Shown here: positions 9,598-18,231 of the stretch, piece after piece | How the letters are laid out: each line of letters begins with the position of its first letter | Position numbering within the stretch: the stretch's first letter is position 1 | DNA from: Rugosimonospora sp040255525 | GTDB taxonomy: Bacteria; Actinomycetota; Actinomycetes; Mycobacteriales; Micromonosporaceae | Reading direction: 5' to 3' | NCBI GenBank assembly: GCA_040255525.1 | Contig: JBDZVD010000007.1 | Span: 1 to 64,000 of the forward strand | Length of the DNA stretch: 64,000 bases | Program-made: the position numbers and the translations under genes | The notes under the pieces: generated by a model | What the model was told of the DNA's origin: nothing | Seen by the model: only the letters and a program-made list of their open reading frames with translations | Databases searched by the model: none

Positions 9598-11201
9598 CCC
9601 GGGCTCTCTTCAACGCCAGCGAATACCTGCTCGACCGGCGGGTACGCGCCGGGGACGGCGACCGCCTCGCGCTGACCGGGCCGGGCGGCGACGTGACGTA
9701 CGGGCGGTTGCTGGAGCGGGTACGGCGGGCCGCAGCGGCACTGGTCGGCCTCGGCTTACAGGCCGAGCAGCGGATCGTCATGTTCATGGCCGACTCGCCG
9801 GAGTTCGTCACCGTGTACCTGGCGGCCATGCGCATCGGCGCGATCCCGGTGCCGGTGTCCACCATGCTGTACGCCGACGGGCTCGCCGAGCTGCTGCGGG
9901 ACAGCCGGGCACGGCTGCTGGCGCTGACGCCGGGCTTCGCCGAGGTGGGGTACGCCGCCGCTGCCGCGGCACCGCAGCTGCGCGGAATCCTGGTCGCCGG
10001 CCCGGTCATCGACGGTCCGGTCATCGACGGTCCGGTGCCGGTGCGCAGCCTCGACGATCTGTGCGCCGCCGCCGAACCACTGTCCACCGTGTACCCGGCG
10101 GTCGAGGACTCGCCCGCGTTCTGGCTCTACACGTCCGGTACCACCGGGACCCCGAAGGGCGCCATGCACCGGCACGGCGCGGTACGGGTGGTCTGCGAGA
10201 CCTACGGGGCGCAGGTGCTCGGCATCCGCCGGGAGGACCGTACGATCTCGGCCGCCAAGGCGTTTTTCGCCTACGGCCTGGGAAACTCCCTGCTGTTCCC
10301 GCTCGCCGCCGGCGCCACCGCCATCCTGGAGCCCGCGCCGTCCCGCCCGACCGCCATCGCGGCCCGGGCCGTGGAGTACGGTGCGACGCTGTTCTTCGCC
10401 GGACCCACGTTCTTCGCCGGCATGCTGCGCGCCGACCTCGAACCGGACGCGCTGGGTGGTGTGCGGCTCGCCGCGTCGGCGGGGGAGGCGCTGCCGGCCG
10501 CGCTGTACCGGCGGTGGACCGAACACTTCGGGGTGGACATCCTCGACGGCATCGGCATGACCGAGATGCTGCACATCTTCCTGTCCAACCGGGAAGGGCG
10601 GGTGCGCCCGGGCACCACCGGCGTGGCCGTGCCCGGGTACGACCTGCGGATCGTCGGCGACAACGGGTACGACGTGCCGGACGGCGAGGCCGGTACCCTG
10701 CTCGTCCGGGGCGCCTCGACGGCCACCGGGTACTGGGAGCGGTACGACGCCTCCCGGCTGGTGTTCCAGGGCGAGTGGCTGCGCACCGGCGACACGTACG
10801 TGCGGGACGCCGACGGGTTCTACGCCTGCCTGGGGCGTACCGGGGACATGCTCAAGGCCGGCGGTATCTGGGTGTCCCCGGCCGAGGTGGAGACGTGCCT
10901 GCTGGCCCACGACGCGGTCGCCCAGGCCGTCGTGGTCGCCGCGAACGACCCCGACGGGCTGGAGAAGCCGGTCGCGTTCGTCGTGCTCCAGCCCGGACAC
11001 GAGGTCGGTGAGCGCGAGCTGATCGAGTTCTGCCAGCGGCGGCTGCCGTCGTTCAAGCGCCCCCGGCGAGTCCGTTTCGTGTCCGCGTACCCGACCACGG
11101 CCACCGGCAAGGTACGCCGCGTCGAACTGCGCGCAGTGGCGGCGGTAGCGTTGAGCGCACCGGAACCCGCGCCGCAGACCGTGGCGGAACCCGCGCCGTG
11201 A
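9594..11201 (+). CDS. Benzoate-CoA ligase family protein
   Basis: A 535-residue ANL-superfamily adenylate-forming enzyme that would activate benzoate (or a substituted benzoate) to its CoA thioester, feeding BoxB. GTG 9594 overlaps the boxB stop by 4 nt (GTGA). Visible motifs are the P-loop LYTSGTTGTPKGAMHRH, the A5 motif DGIGMTEMLHIFLSN, the A7 region WLRTGDTYVRDADGFY, the hinge GRTGDMLKAGGIWVSP, and the catalytic lysine of TATGKVRR near the C-terminus. A 15-bp in-frame duplication at about 10003-10036 gives VIDGPVIDGP in a surface loop. The C-terminal tail has a PEPAPQTVAEPAP repeat. Confidence 0.93.
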
Positions 11202-11214
11202 CAGAGACCGTGCC

Positions 11215-11319
11215 GTGACCGACGCCGACGCCGGACGGGACCTTCCGCCGGGAGCCGGCGCCGGCGGACTGATGCTGCGCGGATCGATGCTGGACGAATC
11301 GATGTTGGACGGGAACTGA
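11215..11319 (+). CDS. 34-codon ORF between ligase and amidohydrolase, possibly a leader peptide
   Basis: A GTG-initiated frame starts 13 bp after the ligase stop and ends with TGA overlapping the ATG of the next gene (TGATG). Its last third repeats itself: SMLDES then MLDGN, and the amidohydrolase then begins MLDGH. The DNA behind this is three to four decayed copies of ATGCTGGACG between 11274 and 11330. It may act only as a coupling leader that delivers ribosomes to the amidohydrolase start, or it may be a fossil of duplicated start sites. No homology is recognised, and translation is unproven. Confidence 0.3.
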   Translation: MTDADAGRDLPPGAGAGGLMLRGSMLDESMLDGN

Positions 11320-12185
11320 TGCTGGACGGACACCTGCTCGTCGACGTACACCTGCACGCCGCGCGGCTGCCTACGCTGAAACAGGCGTGGCGGCGGTGGG
11401 CCCACGACTTCGGCGGCGACGAGGTCATCCGGTTGGTGTACGACGACCAGGGCAGCGTCGACCCGCGCCGCTTCGACGAGTACCTGGCGGCCGAGGGCGT
11501 CGACGTGGCGCTGCTCATGTCCGAGTACAGCCCGAAGGTGACCGGCATCCAGCCCATCGAGGACCTGCTGCCGCTGGCGGCGCACAACCCCGACCGGGTG
11601 CGCCCCATCGCGAACCTGAACCCACACCTGCACTACCCCGTGGACGAGGAGCTGCGCCGCCAGCTCGCGCTCGGTGCGGTCGCGGTGAAAATCCATCCGG
11701 TACACGGCGGATTCCCGGTGAACGACCGTGCCCTGTACCCGGCGTACGAGATCTGCCGCGCCGCCGGAGTACCCGTCGTGGTGCACTGCGGGACCAGCAC
11801 CTTCCCCGGCTCGGCCAACAAGTACGCCGACCCGATCCTGCTCGACGACGTGCTGCGTGACTTCCGTGGCCTGGACATCGTGCTGGCGCACGGCGGGCGG
11901 GGCTGGTGGTACGACGCCGCCGCCTTCCTCGCGATGTCGAACGAGCACGTCTGGATCGAGCTGTCCGGCCTGCCGCCCTCGCGCCTTCGCGACTACTACG
12001 CGCGGCACAACTGGAGCCGGCTGACCCGACGGATGATCTTCGGCACCGACTGGCCCGGCGTGCCGGGCATCGCCCACAATGCGCGCGCGGTCGCCGCGCT
12101 CTGCCCCGACGAACAGACCGCCGGCCTGGTGCTGGGCGGCAACGCCGAGCGGGTGTACCGGCTGAAGACCGGGCCCCGCTCGTGA
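11319..12185 (+). CDS. Amidohydrolase family protein (amidohydrolase_2 type TIM barrel)
   Basis: A 288-residue metal-dependent hydrolase or decarboxylase. Metal site markers are the N-terminal VDVHLH (HxH), the barrel lysine/His segment AVKIHPVHGGFP, VVVHCGTSTFPGS, the LAHGGRGWWYD strand, and the late Asp in IFGTDWPGVPG. Proteins of this type include ACMSD-like decarboxylases and ring hydrolases, so acting on an aromatic or ring-opened acid would fit the box setting; the reaction is not known. The start overlaps the short upstream ORF (TGATG), suggesting coupled translation. The stop lies in the loop of a GCTCG-TGAA-CGAGC hairpin. Confidence 0.85.
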   Translation: MLDGHLLVDVHLHAARLPTLKQAWRRWAHDFGGDEVIRLVYDDQGSVDPRRFDEYLAAEGVDVALLMSEYSPKVTGIQPIEDLLPLAAHNPDRVRPIANLNPHLHYPVDEELRRQLALGAVAVKIHPVHGGFPVNDRALYPAYEICRAAGVPVVVHCGTSTFPGSANKYADPILLDDVLRDFRGLDIVLAHGGRGWWYDAAAFLAMSNEHVWIELSGLPPSRLRDYYARHNWSRLTRRMIFGTDWPGVPGIAHNARAVAALCPDEQTAGLVLGGNAERVYRLKTGPRS

Positions 12186-12255
12186 ACGAGCGTCAGCGAG
12201 CTGTCCTAAGTCACAGTGCGGCCGTTCCTCGTCCGGCCGGCGAGCGAAGCGAGGC
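12178..12255. repeat. GAGCG/AGCGAG-type palindromic intergenic repeat
   Basis: The gap between two box-cluster genes holds GCTCG-TGAA-CGAGC (12178-12191), then AGCGAGC, and further on GGCGAGCGAAGCGAGG (12238-12253). Such GAGCGNAGCGAG strings resemble intergenic palindromic elements common in some actinomycetes; that comparison is from memory. The first hairpin contains the amidohydrolase stop and may stabilise or trim the upstream message. Confidence 0.4.
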
Positions 12256-12261
12256 GGGCGG

Positions 12262-12780
12262 ATGAGCATCTACGCGCTGGGCGACCTGGTGCCCGACATC
12301 GACCCGGATGCGTACGTGCACCCCGACGCGACGGTCATCGGCGCGGTCACGATCGCGGCCGGCGCGACGGTGTGGCCCGGCGCCGTCCTGCGGGCCGACT
12401 ACGGGCTCATCTCGGTCGGGCCCCGGACGTCCATTCAGGACGGTACGGTGGCGCACACCACCGAGCAGTGGCCGACCCGCATCGGCGCCGACTGCGTGGT
12501 GGGGCACAACGCCCACCTGGAGGGCTGCCTCGTCGGGGACCGCTGCCTGATCGGCTCCGGGTCGGTCGTGCTCAACCGGGCGGTCGTCGAGAGCGGCGCG
12601 GGTGTCGGCGCGGCCGCCCTGGTGCCCGAGGACGCGGTCGTGCCGTCCGGCTCGATCGCGCTGGGCGTGCCGGCCCGCTACCGTCCGGCGCCGGACCTGG
12701 ACTCCTGGATCACGTACGCGGTGAAGACGTACGTCGAGAACGGCCGCCGGTACCGCCGGGAACTGCGCCGGCTGGGCTGA
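12262..12780 (+). CDS. PaaY/gamma-carbonic-anhydrase-like hexapeptide-repeat protein
   Basis: A 172-residue left-handed beta-helix protein, a trimer in this family. Hexapeptide turns run from about residue 20 to 135 (VIGAVTIAAGATVWPGAVL, CLVGDRCLIGSGSVVLN). The three zinc histidines are present: AHTTEQ, and VVGHNAHLEG holding two. Two jobs are known for close relatives: gamma-carbonic anhydrase, and PaaY thioesterase that removes dead-end CoA adducts in phenylacetate catabolism. Location at the end of a CoA-epoxide pathway favours a PaaY-like housekeeping role, an inference. The ATG follows GGCGGGCGG, a serviceable ribosome site. Confidence 0.85.
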   Translation: MSIYALGDLVPDIDPDAYVHPDATVIGAVTIAAGATVWPGAVLRADYGLISVGPRTSIQDGTVAHTTEQWPTRIGADCVVGHNAHLEGCLVGDRCLIGSGSVVLNRAVVESGAGVGAAALVPEDAVVPSGSIALGVPARYRPAPDLDSWITYAVKTYVENGRRYRRELRRLG

Positions 12781-12844
12781 TCCTCCGGCGGGAATGCGGT
12801 TCGTTTCGCCCTTGCGCAAGGCTTTGCCGGGGTTATCTGGTGAT

Positions 12845-14572
12845 ATGCGCAGTTCGCCGGCCTCAGCGAGGTCGCCGGGGGAGAGCGCGGCACCCGGGCG
12901 GGTCGGCCGGCGCGTGCGGCGGCGGCCCGTGGGTGCTCCCGTACTGGTCGCACCCGTTCTGGTCGCCGCTGTCCTGGCCTGCGCCGGCGGGTCTCCGGCT
13001 ACGACCGGGGCGGCCAGTCCGTCTCCGGGTACGGCCGCGGTGGCCGGCCCGTCTCCCGGGCCGGCCGGCGAACCGGAGGCGCTGCCGGCGGCCGGGGATC
13101 CGGCGCTGCGCGCCACCGACCTGTACGCCTTCGCCAGCCCGGACCGGCCCGGTACGGTGACGCTGATCGCCGACTGGCTGCCGTTCGAGCGGTCGATCGC
13201 CGGACCCGACCTTCCGGCGTTCCGGCCCGGGGCGCGCTACGACATCAACGTGGACAGCGATGGTGACGCCCGCCCGGACGTGACGTACCGCTGGGTGTTC
13301 AGCGACGTGGCGGGCGGTGCCGCCGCCGGCGGGCAGGCCGCCCCCGGCGGCGGTGAGCGGGACGGCCGGAGCGCGCCGGCCACCGGGGGGCCGGGTGGCG
13401 GCCTCGACGGCCCGGCGCCCGCGGTGAAGCAGACCTACACGCTGACCGAGATCCGGAACGGGAGGTCCACCACTCTGCTGCGGGACGCCGTCGCGGCGCC
13501 TCGGGACGCCGGCCGGGCATCGATGCCGGACTATCCCGCGCTGCGCCGGCAGGCGGTCAGGGCACTCAAGGGCGGTGGGCAGGTCTTCGCCGGGCCAGCC
13601 GACGACCCGTCCTTCCTGGACCCGCGCGTCTTCGACCCGCCGGGCGGGGGCGCCCGGTCCGGACGCGGCCACGACAGCCTGGCGGGGGATAACGTGCTTT
13701 CGATCGTCCTGCAGGTACCCGCGCCGGAGGTGGCCGAGAACGGTGACCCGGCCAAGAACCCGGTCATCGGCGTGTGGAGTTCGGCCTCGCGGCAGGACCG
13801 GCAGCCCGGCCCGGCCGGGCCTGACGAGAGCGCGCCGGCGGCCGCCGGCATGGGCAAGGCGGGCACGGCCAAGGCGGATCCAGCCAACGCGGATCCAGCC
13901 AGCGCGGGCGGGGCCGAGGCGGGCGGGGCGGCGCACGCGGGCGCAGTGCAGGCGGGCGGACCAGGGCAGGCGGGCGGCCCGGCGCAGGTCTCCCGGGTGG
14001 GCAATCCCCTGGTCGGCCAGGTCATCGCGGGGTCCGACGCGGCCGGTTTCACCGCGCGCACGCCGGACCGGGACGGGCAGGACAAGGCGTTCATCGCCGA
14101 GATCACGGATCCCGACCTGCCCCGGCTGTTCCGGTCGGCCTACCGGGTACCGGCGCCGCCCGCGCCGCGCAACGATCTGGTCGAGATCTTCCTGACCGGC
14201 GTCGCGAAGGACGCCCCGACGCTGGACGGCACGGCGGCACCGATCCGGACCGACCTCAACAGCCAGATCCTGAACCAGCAGGCGCAGCGCTCGGCGTTCG
14301 TACCCGCCGAGGAACTGCGGCTGAACATGAGCGTCCCGGTGACTGCCCGCCCGGAGCGGCTCGGCGCGCTGGCCGGCGACGACCAGGGCTTCCCGAACGG
14401 CCGGCGGCTGGCCGACGACGTGGTCGACATCGAGCTGCGGCTGCTGGAGGGCGCGGCCCTGACCGGTACCCCGGTGCCCCGGCCGGCCGCCGGGGACGGA
14501 GTGAACGCGAACGACGTGCCGTTCGACAACACGTTCCCGTACCTCGCGCTGCCCCACCCGCCGGCCGGGTAG
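12845..14572 (+). CDS. DUF4331 domain lipoprotein with low-complexity inserts
   Basis: About 575 residues. The N-terminus has a run of arginines, a hydrophobic stretch and VLAC, a plausible lipobox, so it is probably surface-anchored. The DUF4331 signature begins at DPALRATDLYAFASPDRPGT and includes RYDINVDSDGDARPDVTYRW, and ends with RRLADDVVDIELRLLEG and NDVPFDNTFPYL. The domain is split by a Gly/Ala/Pro insert after VFSDVAGG and by a long Ala-Gly repeat (13846-13990). The ribosome site at ATG 12845 is weak, and an in-frame ATG at 12794 is possible. Function is unknown. It ends 1 bp from the convergent marR-like gene. Confidence 0.8.
   Translation: MRSSPASARSPGESAAPGRVGRRVRRRPVGAPVLVAPVLVAAVLACAGGSPATTGAASPSPGTAAVAGPSPGPAGEPEALPAAGDPALRATDLYAFASPDRPGTVTLIADWLPFERSIAGPDLPAFRPGARYDINVDSDGDARPDVTYRWVFSDVAGGAAAGGQAAPGGGERDGRSAPATGGPGGGLDGPAPAVKQTYTLTEIRNGRSTTLLRDAVAAPRDAGRASMPDYPALRRQAVRALKGGGQVFAGPADDPSFLDPRVFDPPGGGARSGRGHDSLAGDNVLSIVLQVPAPEVAENGDPAKNPVIGVWSSASRQDRQPGPAGPDESAPAAAGMGKAGTAKADPANADPASAGGAEAGGAAHAGAVQAGGPGQAGGPAQVSRVGNPLVGQVIAGSDAAGFTARTPDRDGQDKAFIAEITDPDLPRLFRSAYRVPAPPAPRNDLVEIFLTGVAKDAPTLDGTAAPIRTDLNSQILNQQAQRSAFVPAEELRLNMSVPVTARPERLGALAGDDQGFPNGRRLADDVVDIELRLLEGAALTGTPVPRPAAGDGVNANDVPFDNTFPYLALPHPPAG
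13846..13990 (+). repeat. Ala-Gly low-complexity repeat inside the DUF4331 gene
   Basis: Roughly 48 codons read AGMGKAG, AKADPANADPAS, GGAEAGGAAHAG and QAGGPGQAGGPAQ. At DNA level these are decayed GCGGGCGGNNCAG and GCGGATCCAGCCAA copies. It would form a flexible insert between folded parts. Confidence 0.75.
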
Positions 14573-14573
14573 C

Positions 14574-15020
14574 TCAGCCCTTCGCCGGGGTACCCACCGA
14601 TTTCAGCTCCTTGGCCAGCGCCTCCAGCGCGGGCAGCGCGGTGAACAGCTGGGTGACCGTCTCCGCCGGCAACCGGCTCAGGCAGTCCGAGACGACCTTG
14701 GTGCGACCGGCCCGCAGCCGCTGGTGCACCAGGGTGCCGGCGGGGGTGATCTCGACCCGGACCGCGCGCAGGTCGGCCGGGTCGGACAGCCGGCTGATCA
14801 GCCCGTCGTCGTCGAGCCGGCGCACGATCCGGGACAGCATCGTGGGGTTGAGCCCCTCCAGATCGCTCAGCTCGGCCAGGCCGAGCGGGCCACGTACCGC
14901 GATCAGCGTGAGCACCGACGCTTGGCTGGGGGTCAGCCCCTCGCCCGTCGATGTCACGTTGAGCTGCCGGGCGAGCCGGCCGATCACCCCTCGCAGGCGC
15001 GCCACGAGCTCGGTATCCAT
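14574..15020 (-). CDS. MarR family transcriptional regulator
   Basis: A 148-residue winged-helix repressor. The DNA-binding core runs from LTPSQASVLTLIAVRGPLG through LNPTMLSRIVRRLDDDGLI with the wing SDPADLRAVRVEITPAG, flanked by dimerisation helices. ATG 15020 is chosen over the longer frame because GGAGG lies 4-5 nt upstream and MarR proteins start near this point. It is divergent from a DHA2 efflux pump, and an inverted repeat (15038-15057) lies just upstream. The likely role is to repress both genes until a small toxic ligand binds. Confidence 0.9.
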   Translation of the reverse strand: MDTELVARLRGVIGRLARQLNVTSTGEGLTPSQASVLTLIAVRGPLGLAELSDLEGLNPTMLSRIVRRLDDDGLISRLSDPADLRAVRVEITPAGTLVHQRLRAGRTKVVSDCLSRLPAETVTQLFTALPALEALAKELKSVGTPAKG

Positions 15021-15037
15021 CACACCTCCGCCGGTTG

Positions 15038-15057
15038 ATTGCTTTTCGGCAAGCAAT
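15038..15057. promoter_or_regulatory. MarR-type operator between regulator and efflux pump
   Basis: Perfect inverted repeat ATTGCTT (15038-15044), 6-nt spacer, AAGCAAT (15051-15057), in an AT-rich patch of an otherwise GC-rich region. Its 20-bp size and position between divergent marR and MFS genes fit a MarR dimer site. Confidence 0.65.
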
Positions 15058-15160
15058 TAATATCGCAGATCATGAGCAGAGTTGACTCGACCGGACGGCC
15101 CCGGCGCGGCTCCATGGCGGCATTTGCGATGGACCGGCCGGGCGCCCCGGCCGACCGCGC

Positions 15161-16702
15161 GTGAGCACGCTCGAACGAGACCCCATGCACCGCAGTACCG
15201 GCGCGGCACCGTGCGCCGTCCCGCCGGCTGTCGTCCCGCCGGCCGTCGCACCGCGAACCGTGGCACACCAGATCACACCGCGAGCCGTCGCACCGCGCAC
15301 CGCGGGGCCGAGGACCACGGTATCCGCCGAGATCGACGCGCCACCCGAAGCCCTTCCTCACCGCCGGCTCATCTTCGCGATCGTCTCGATGGCGCTGTTC
15401 ATGAGCTCCATCGATCAGACGATCGTCGCCACCGCTCTGCCGGCGATAGAACACGATTTCCGCGCGCACATCAACTGGAGCGGCTGGACGATCACGGTCT
15501 ACTCCCTCGGGCAGGTCCTGGCCATGCCGCTGGCCGGGAAGATCAGTGACCAGTTCGGCCGGAAGAAGGTCTTCCTCATCTCCGCGGTGGTGTTCACCGC
15601 CGCGTCGCTGTCCTGCGGGTTCGCGCCCAACATCGAGACCCTGGTGGTACTGCGGGCGATCCAGGCGATCGGCGGCGGTGCCTTCATGCCCTCCGCCACC
15701 GGGATCGTCTCCGACCACTTCGGCAGGGACCGCGACCGGGCGCTGGGCATGTTCGCCAGCATCTTCCCGATCGGTGGCATCGTCGGACCGATCATCGGCG
15801 GCGCCTTCGTCGCGGCCTGGTCCTGGCGCGGGATCTTCCTGGTCAACGTGCCGATCGGCGCCGCGCTCATCGCGCTGGCCCTCGTCTTCATCCCGACCAG
15901 CCGCACCCGGGTCGTCAGCCGTACCGACCTGCGCGGCGTGGTGCTGCTCGGCGTGCTGATCCTCTCCGCGATGTTCGGCATCACCTGTCTCGGCAGCGCC
16001 ACCACGTCGCTGGCGAGCCCGGTCTTCCTGGTGTCCGAGGCGATCGCGGTGGTGGCCGGCTGGCTGTTCCTCCGGCACGCCGGCCGGCATCCGGCCCCGT
16101 TCGTCCCGATCCGGCTGCTGCGCGGCCGGGGCTTCGGCGCCATGAACCTGATCAACATGCTGTACGGCGCGGCCGCGCTCGGCTTCGGCGCGCTGGTGCC
16201 GCTGTACGCGGAGGACCGGTTCGGCATCCGGCCGCTGGAGGCCGGAACCCTGCTGACCGCGCGCGCGATCGGCATGATCTGCGTCGCCGCGCTGGCGGTG
16301 GCCGCCCTGCGGCGCACCGGGTACCGGCTGCCGATGATCGTCGGCTTCGTCATCGTGTTCGCCGGGCTGATCGTCATGTCGACCACGCCCCGGGGCGTGT
16401 CGCCGTACCTGTGGCTCACCGTGGCGGCGGCAGTGACCGGGCTCGGCATGGGCCTGTCGGTACCCGCGTCGAACAACGCGAGCATGCAGCTGGCGCCCGA
16501 CCAGGTCGCGGCGATCGCCGGGCTGCGCGGGATGTTCCGGCAGTCCGGCGCCATCATGGCGGTATCGATCACCACGACCGTCGTGGCGCGCAGCACCCAC
16601 CCCGGCATCGCGCAGGCGCACATCTTCATGATCTTCGCAGTCCTGCTGGTCGTGGCGGTCCCGCTGGTCTTTTTCGTACCCGACCACCACGGGAGCTGGT
16701 GA
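15161..16702 (+). CDS. DHA2-type MFS drug efflux transporter
   Basis: A 513-residue proton-coupled exporter with a predicted 12-14 membrane helices. Motif A between TM2 and TM3 reads GKISDQFGRKKVF. The TM1 motif IDQTIVATALPAIEHDF is typical of EmrB/QacA relatives, and motif C is GGIVGPIIGG. The first about 65 residues are a Pro/Ala/Arg-rich cytoplasmic tail with repeated VAPRT segments. GTG 15161 is used, and ATG 15185 is an alternative. Substrate unknown. Divergent marR and the shared operator suggest induction by a toxic small molecule. The stop codon lies in a short tandem repeat. Confidence 0.9.
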   Translation: MSTLERDPMHRSTGAAPCAVPPAVVPPAVAPRTVAHQITPRAVAPRTAGPRTTVSAEIDAPPEALPHRRLIFAIVSMALFMSSIDQTIVATALPAIEHDFRAHINWSGWTITVYSLGQVLAMPLAGKISDQFGRKKVFLISAVVFTAASLSCGFAPNIETLVVLRAIQAIGGGAFMPSATGIVSDHFGRDRDRALGMFASIFPIGGIVGPIIGGAFVAAWSWRGIFLVNVPIGAALIALALVFIPTSRTRVVSRTDLRGVVLLGVLILSAMFGITCLGSATTSLASPVFLVSEAIAVVAGWLFLRHAGRHPAPFVPIRLLRGRGFGAMNLINMLYGAAALGFGALVPLYAEDRFGIRPLEAGTLLTARAIGMICVAALAVAALRRTGYRLPMIVGFVIVFAGLIVMSTTPRGVSPYLWLTVAAAVTGLGMGLSVPASNNASMQLAPDQVAAIAGLRGMFRQSGAIMAVSITTTVVARSTHPGIAQAHIFMIFAVLLVVAVPLVFFVPDHHGSW

Positions 16703-16734
16703 CCGAGGGCTGGTGACCGCCGGGGCCGGTGACG
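16695..16734 (+). repeat. Tandem copies across the MFS stop codon
   Basis: GCTGGTGACCG occurs at 16695-16705 (the TGA at 16700 is the stop) and 16709-16719, with a decayed GCCGGTGACG at 16725-16734. Confidence 0.7.
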
Positions 16735-16859
16735 AGGTCAGCCGTCGAGTCCCAGCCGGCGGTCCGGGGCGGCGCGTCGTGGGACGAACACGCCGGTCCG
16801 ATCCGGCCATCGCCGACGGCGGTCGGGACCGGGCCGCGGCGGTCCCGGCGCGTCCGGTT

Positions 16860-17873
16860 TCAGCCGGCGTCGCTCGATTCGCGCACGATCAGCTCCGGCT
16901 CGAAGACCACCTGCCGGTGCCGGTGCGTCTCGGCCTGCGCCACTTCCTCGATCAGCAGCGAGGCGGCGGCCTGTCCCAGCTGCATGCGGGGCTGCCGTAC
17001 CGAGGTCAGCGGCACCGCGGCCGCGGCGGCGAACTCGATGTCGTCGTACCCGACGATCGCCAGCTCGCCCGGCACGTCGACGCGGCGGCGGGTCATCTCC
17101 TGCAGCAGGCCGAGGGCCAGCAGGTCGTTGGCGCAGAACGCGGCGGTGGGCCGGCGCCGGGCCGGCATGCCGGCGATCCGCTCGCCGGCGACCCGGCCGC
17201 CCGCGACGTTGAGCGCGTCGGTCTCGATGAAGCTCAGTTGCCTCGGGTCGCGGTCCTCGGCCCGGAAGGCGGCACGGCCGCCGGCCAACCGGTCGGCGAC
17301 CTGCTTGATGCCGACCGGGCCGCCGACGACGGCGATGCGCTGGTGCCCCTGCCTCAGCAGGTGCGCGACGGCCAGTTCCCCGCCCACCACGTCGTCGACC
17401 GAGACCGAGCACTGCTGCCGGGTCGATCCGCTGTCGACGAGCACCACCGGAGTCCCGCGGTGGCGGATTTCCTCGATGAGCGTGCTGCGGCCCAGCACCG
17501 GGGTGACCAGCACTCCGTAGACCCGCTGCTCCTCCAGCAGGCTCAGGTAGTGCCGTTCGCGCTCGGCTTTCTCGTCGCTGTTGCACAGGAACAGGGAGAG
17601 TCCGGACTCGGCCGCGGTGTGCTCGACCCCGGCCGCGATGTCGGTGAAGAACGGGTTGCCGGTATCCAGCACGATCAGCCCGATCGTGCGGCTGCGTCCG
17701 GACCGCATCTGGCGTGCGGCCTCGTTGCGCACGAACCCGAGTTCGCCGATCGCGCGCAGTACCCGGGCCCGGGTGCCCTCGGCCACCTTCTCGGGGCGGT
17801 TCAGGACGTTCGACACGGTACCCAGGGAGACGCCCGCCCTCGCCGCGACATCGGTGACACTGACGGACTTCAC
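16860..17873 (-). CDS. LacI family transcriptional regulator (1)
   Basis: A 337-residue LacI repressor. The N-terminal helix-turn-helix is VTDVAARAGVSLGTVSNVLN with the hinge helix at EAARQMRSGRS. The periplasmic-binding-like core begins TIGLIVLDTGNPFF and carries AFCANDLLALGLL and AIVGYDDIEF, the sugar-pocket strands. GTG 17873 has GAGG about 6 nt upstream. Its target is not evident: neighbours are two MFS exporters, and no TCGAAGCGCTTCGA-type site lies nearby. It could act on a distant sugar locus. This protein is clearly distinct from the second LacI at 27163. Confidence 0.92.
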   Translation of the reverse strand: MKSVSVTDVAARAGVSLGTVSNVLNRPEKVAEGTRARVLRAIGELGFVRNEAARQMRSGRSRTIGLIVLDTGNPFFTDIAAGVEHTAAESGLSLFLCNSDEKAERERHYLSLLEEQRVYGVLVTPVLGRSTLIEEIRHRGTPVVLVDSGSTRQQCSVSVDDVVGGELAVAHLLRQGHQRIAVVGGPVGIKQVADRLAGGRAAFRAEDRDPRQLSFIETDALNVAGGRVAGERIAGMPARRRPTAAFCANDLLALGLLQEMTRRRVDVPGELAIVGYDDIEFAAAAAVPLTSVRQPRMQLGQAAASLLIEEVAQAETHRHRQVVFEPELIVRESSDAG

Positions 17874-18231
17874 GCCTGCCTCACCACCAGTCCTCCGCCC
17901 CGACGATCTTGCGCCGACGATTCTCGTCCCTACCGTTCTCGCCCGAGCGTTCTCGCCCGAGCGCGGCCGGAGCCGGTTGTCGCCGAGCTGACCAGCGGCC
18001 CCGCGCGGCAGGGCCGCGTGGCGAGTCTAGCGAAGGCCGTCACGACCGGCGGGAGATCACCGGCGGCCACGGCCCGGTACGTCGGCCCCTCGCCGCCCGG
18101 CCCATCCGGTTCCCCCGGTCCGGCCGCCCCGGCCGGCGATCCGGCCCTCGCCCCGGCCTCGGCCTCGATTCGGCCCCCGCCCCGATCCGGCCCCTCGCGG
18201 GTCCGGGCCAACCGGGTCGCCGGCGATGCCG
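17874..18231. other. 358-bp gap between lacI(1) and an MFS gene
   Basis: No coding sequence can be supported. The lacI-proximal part must hold that gene's promoter. CGTTCTCGCCCGAG is present as two perfect tandem copies at 17934-17947 and 17948-17961, with a decayed CGATTCTCGTCCC just before. The rest is a CCGG/GGCCC-rich stretch with no recognisable site. Confidence 0.6.
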
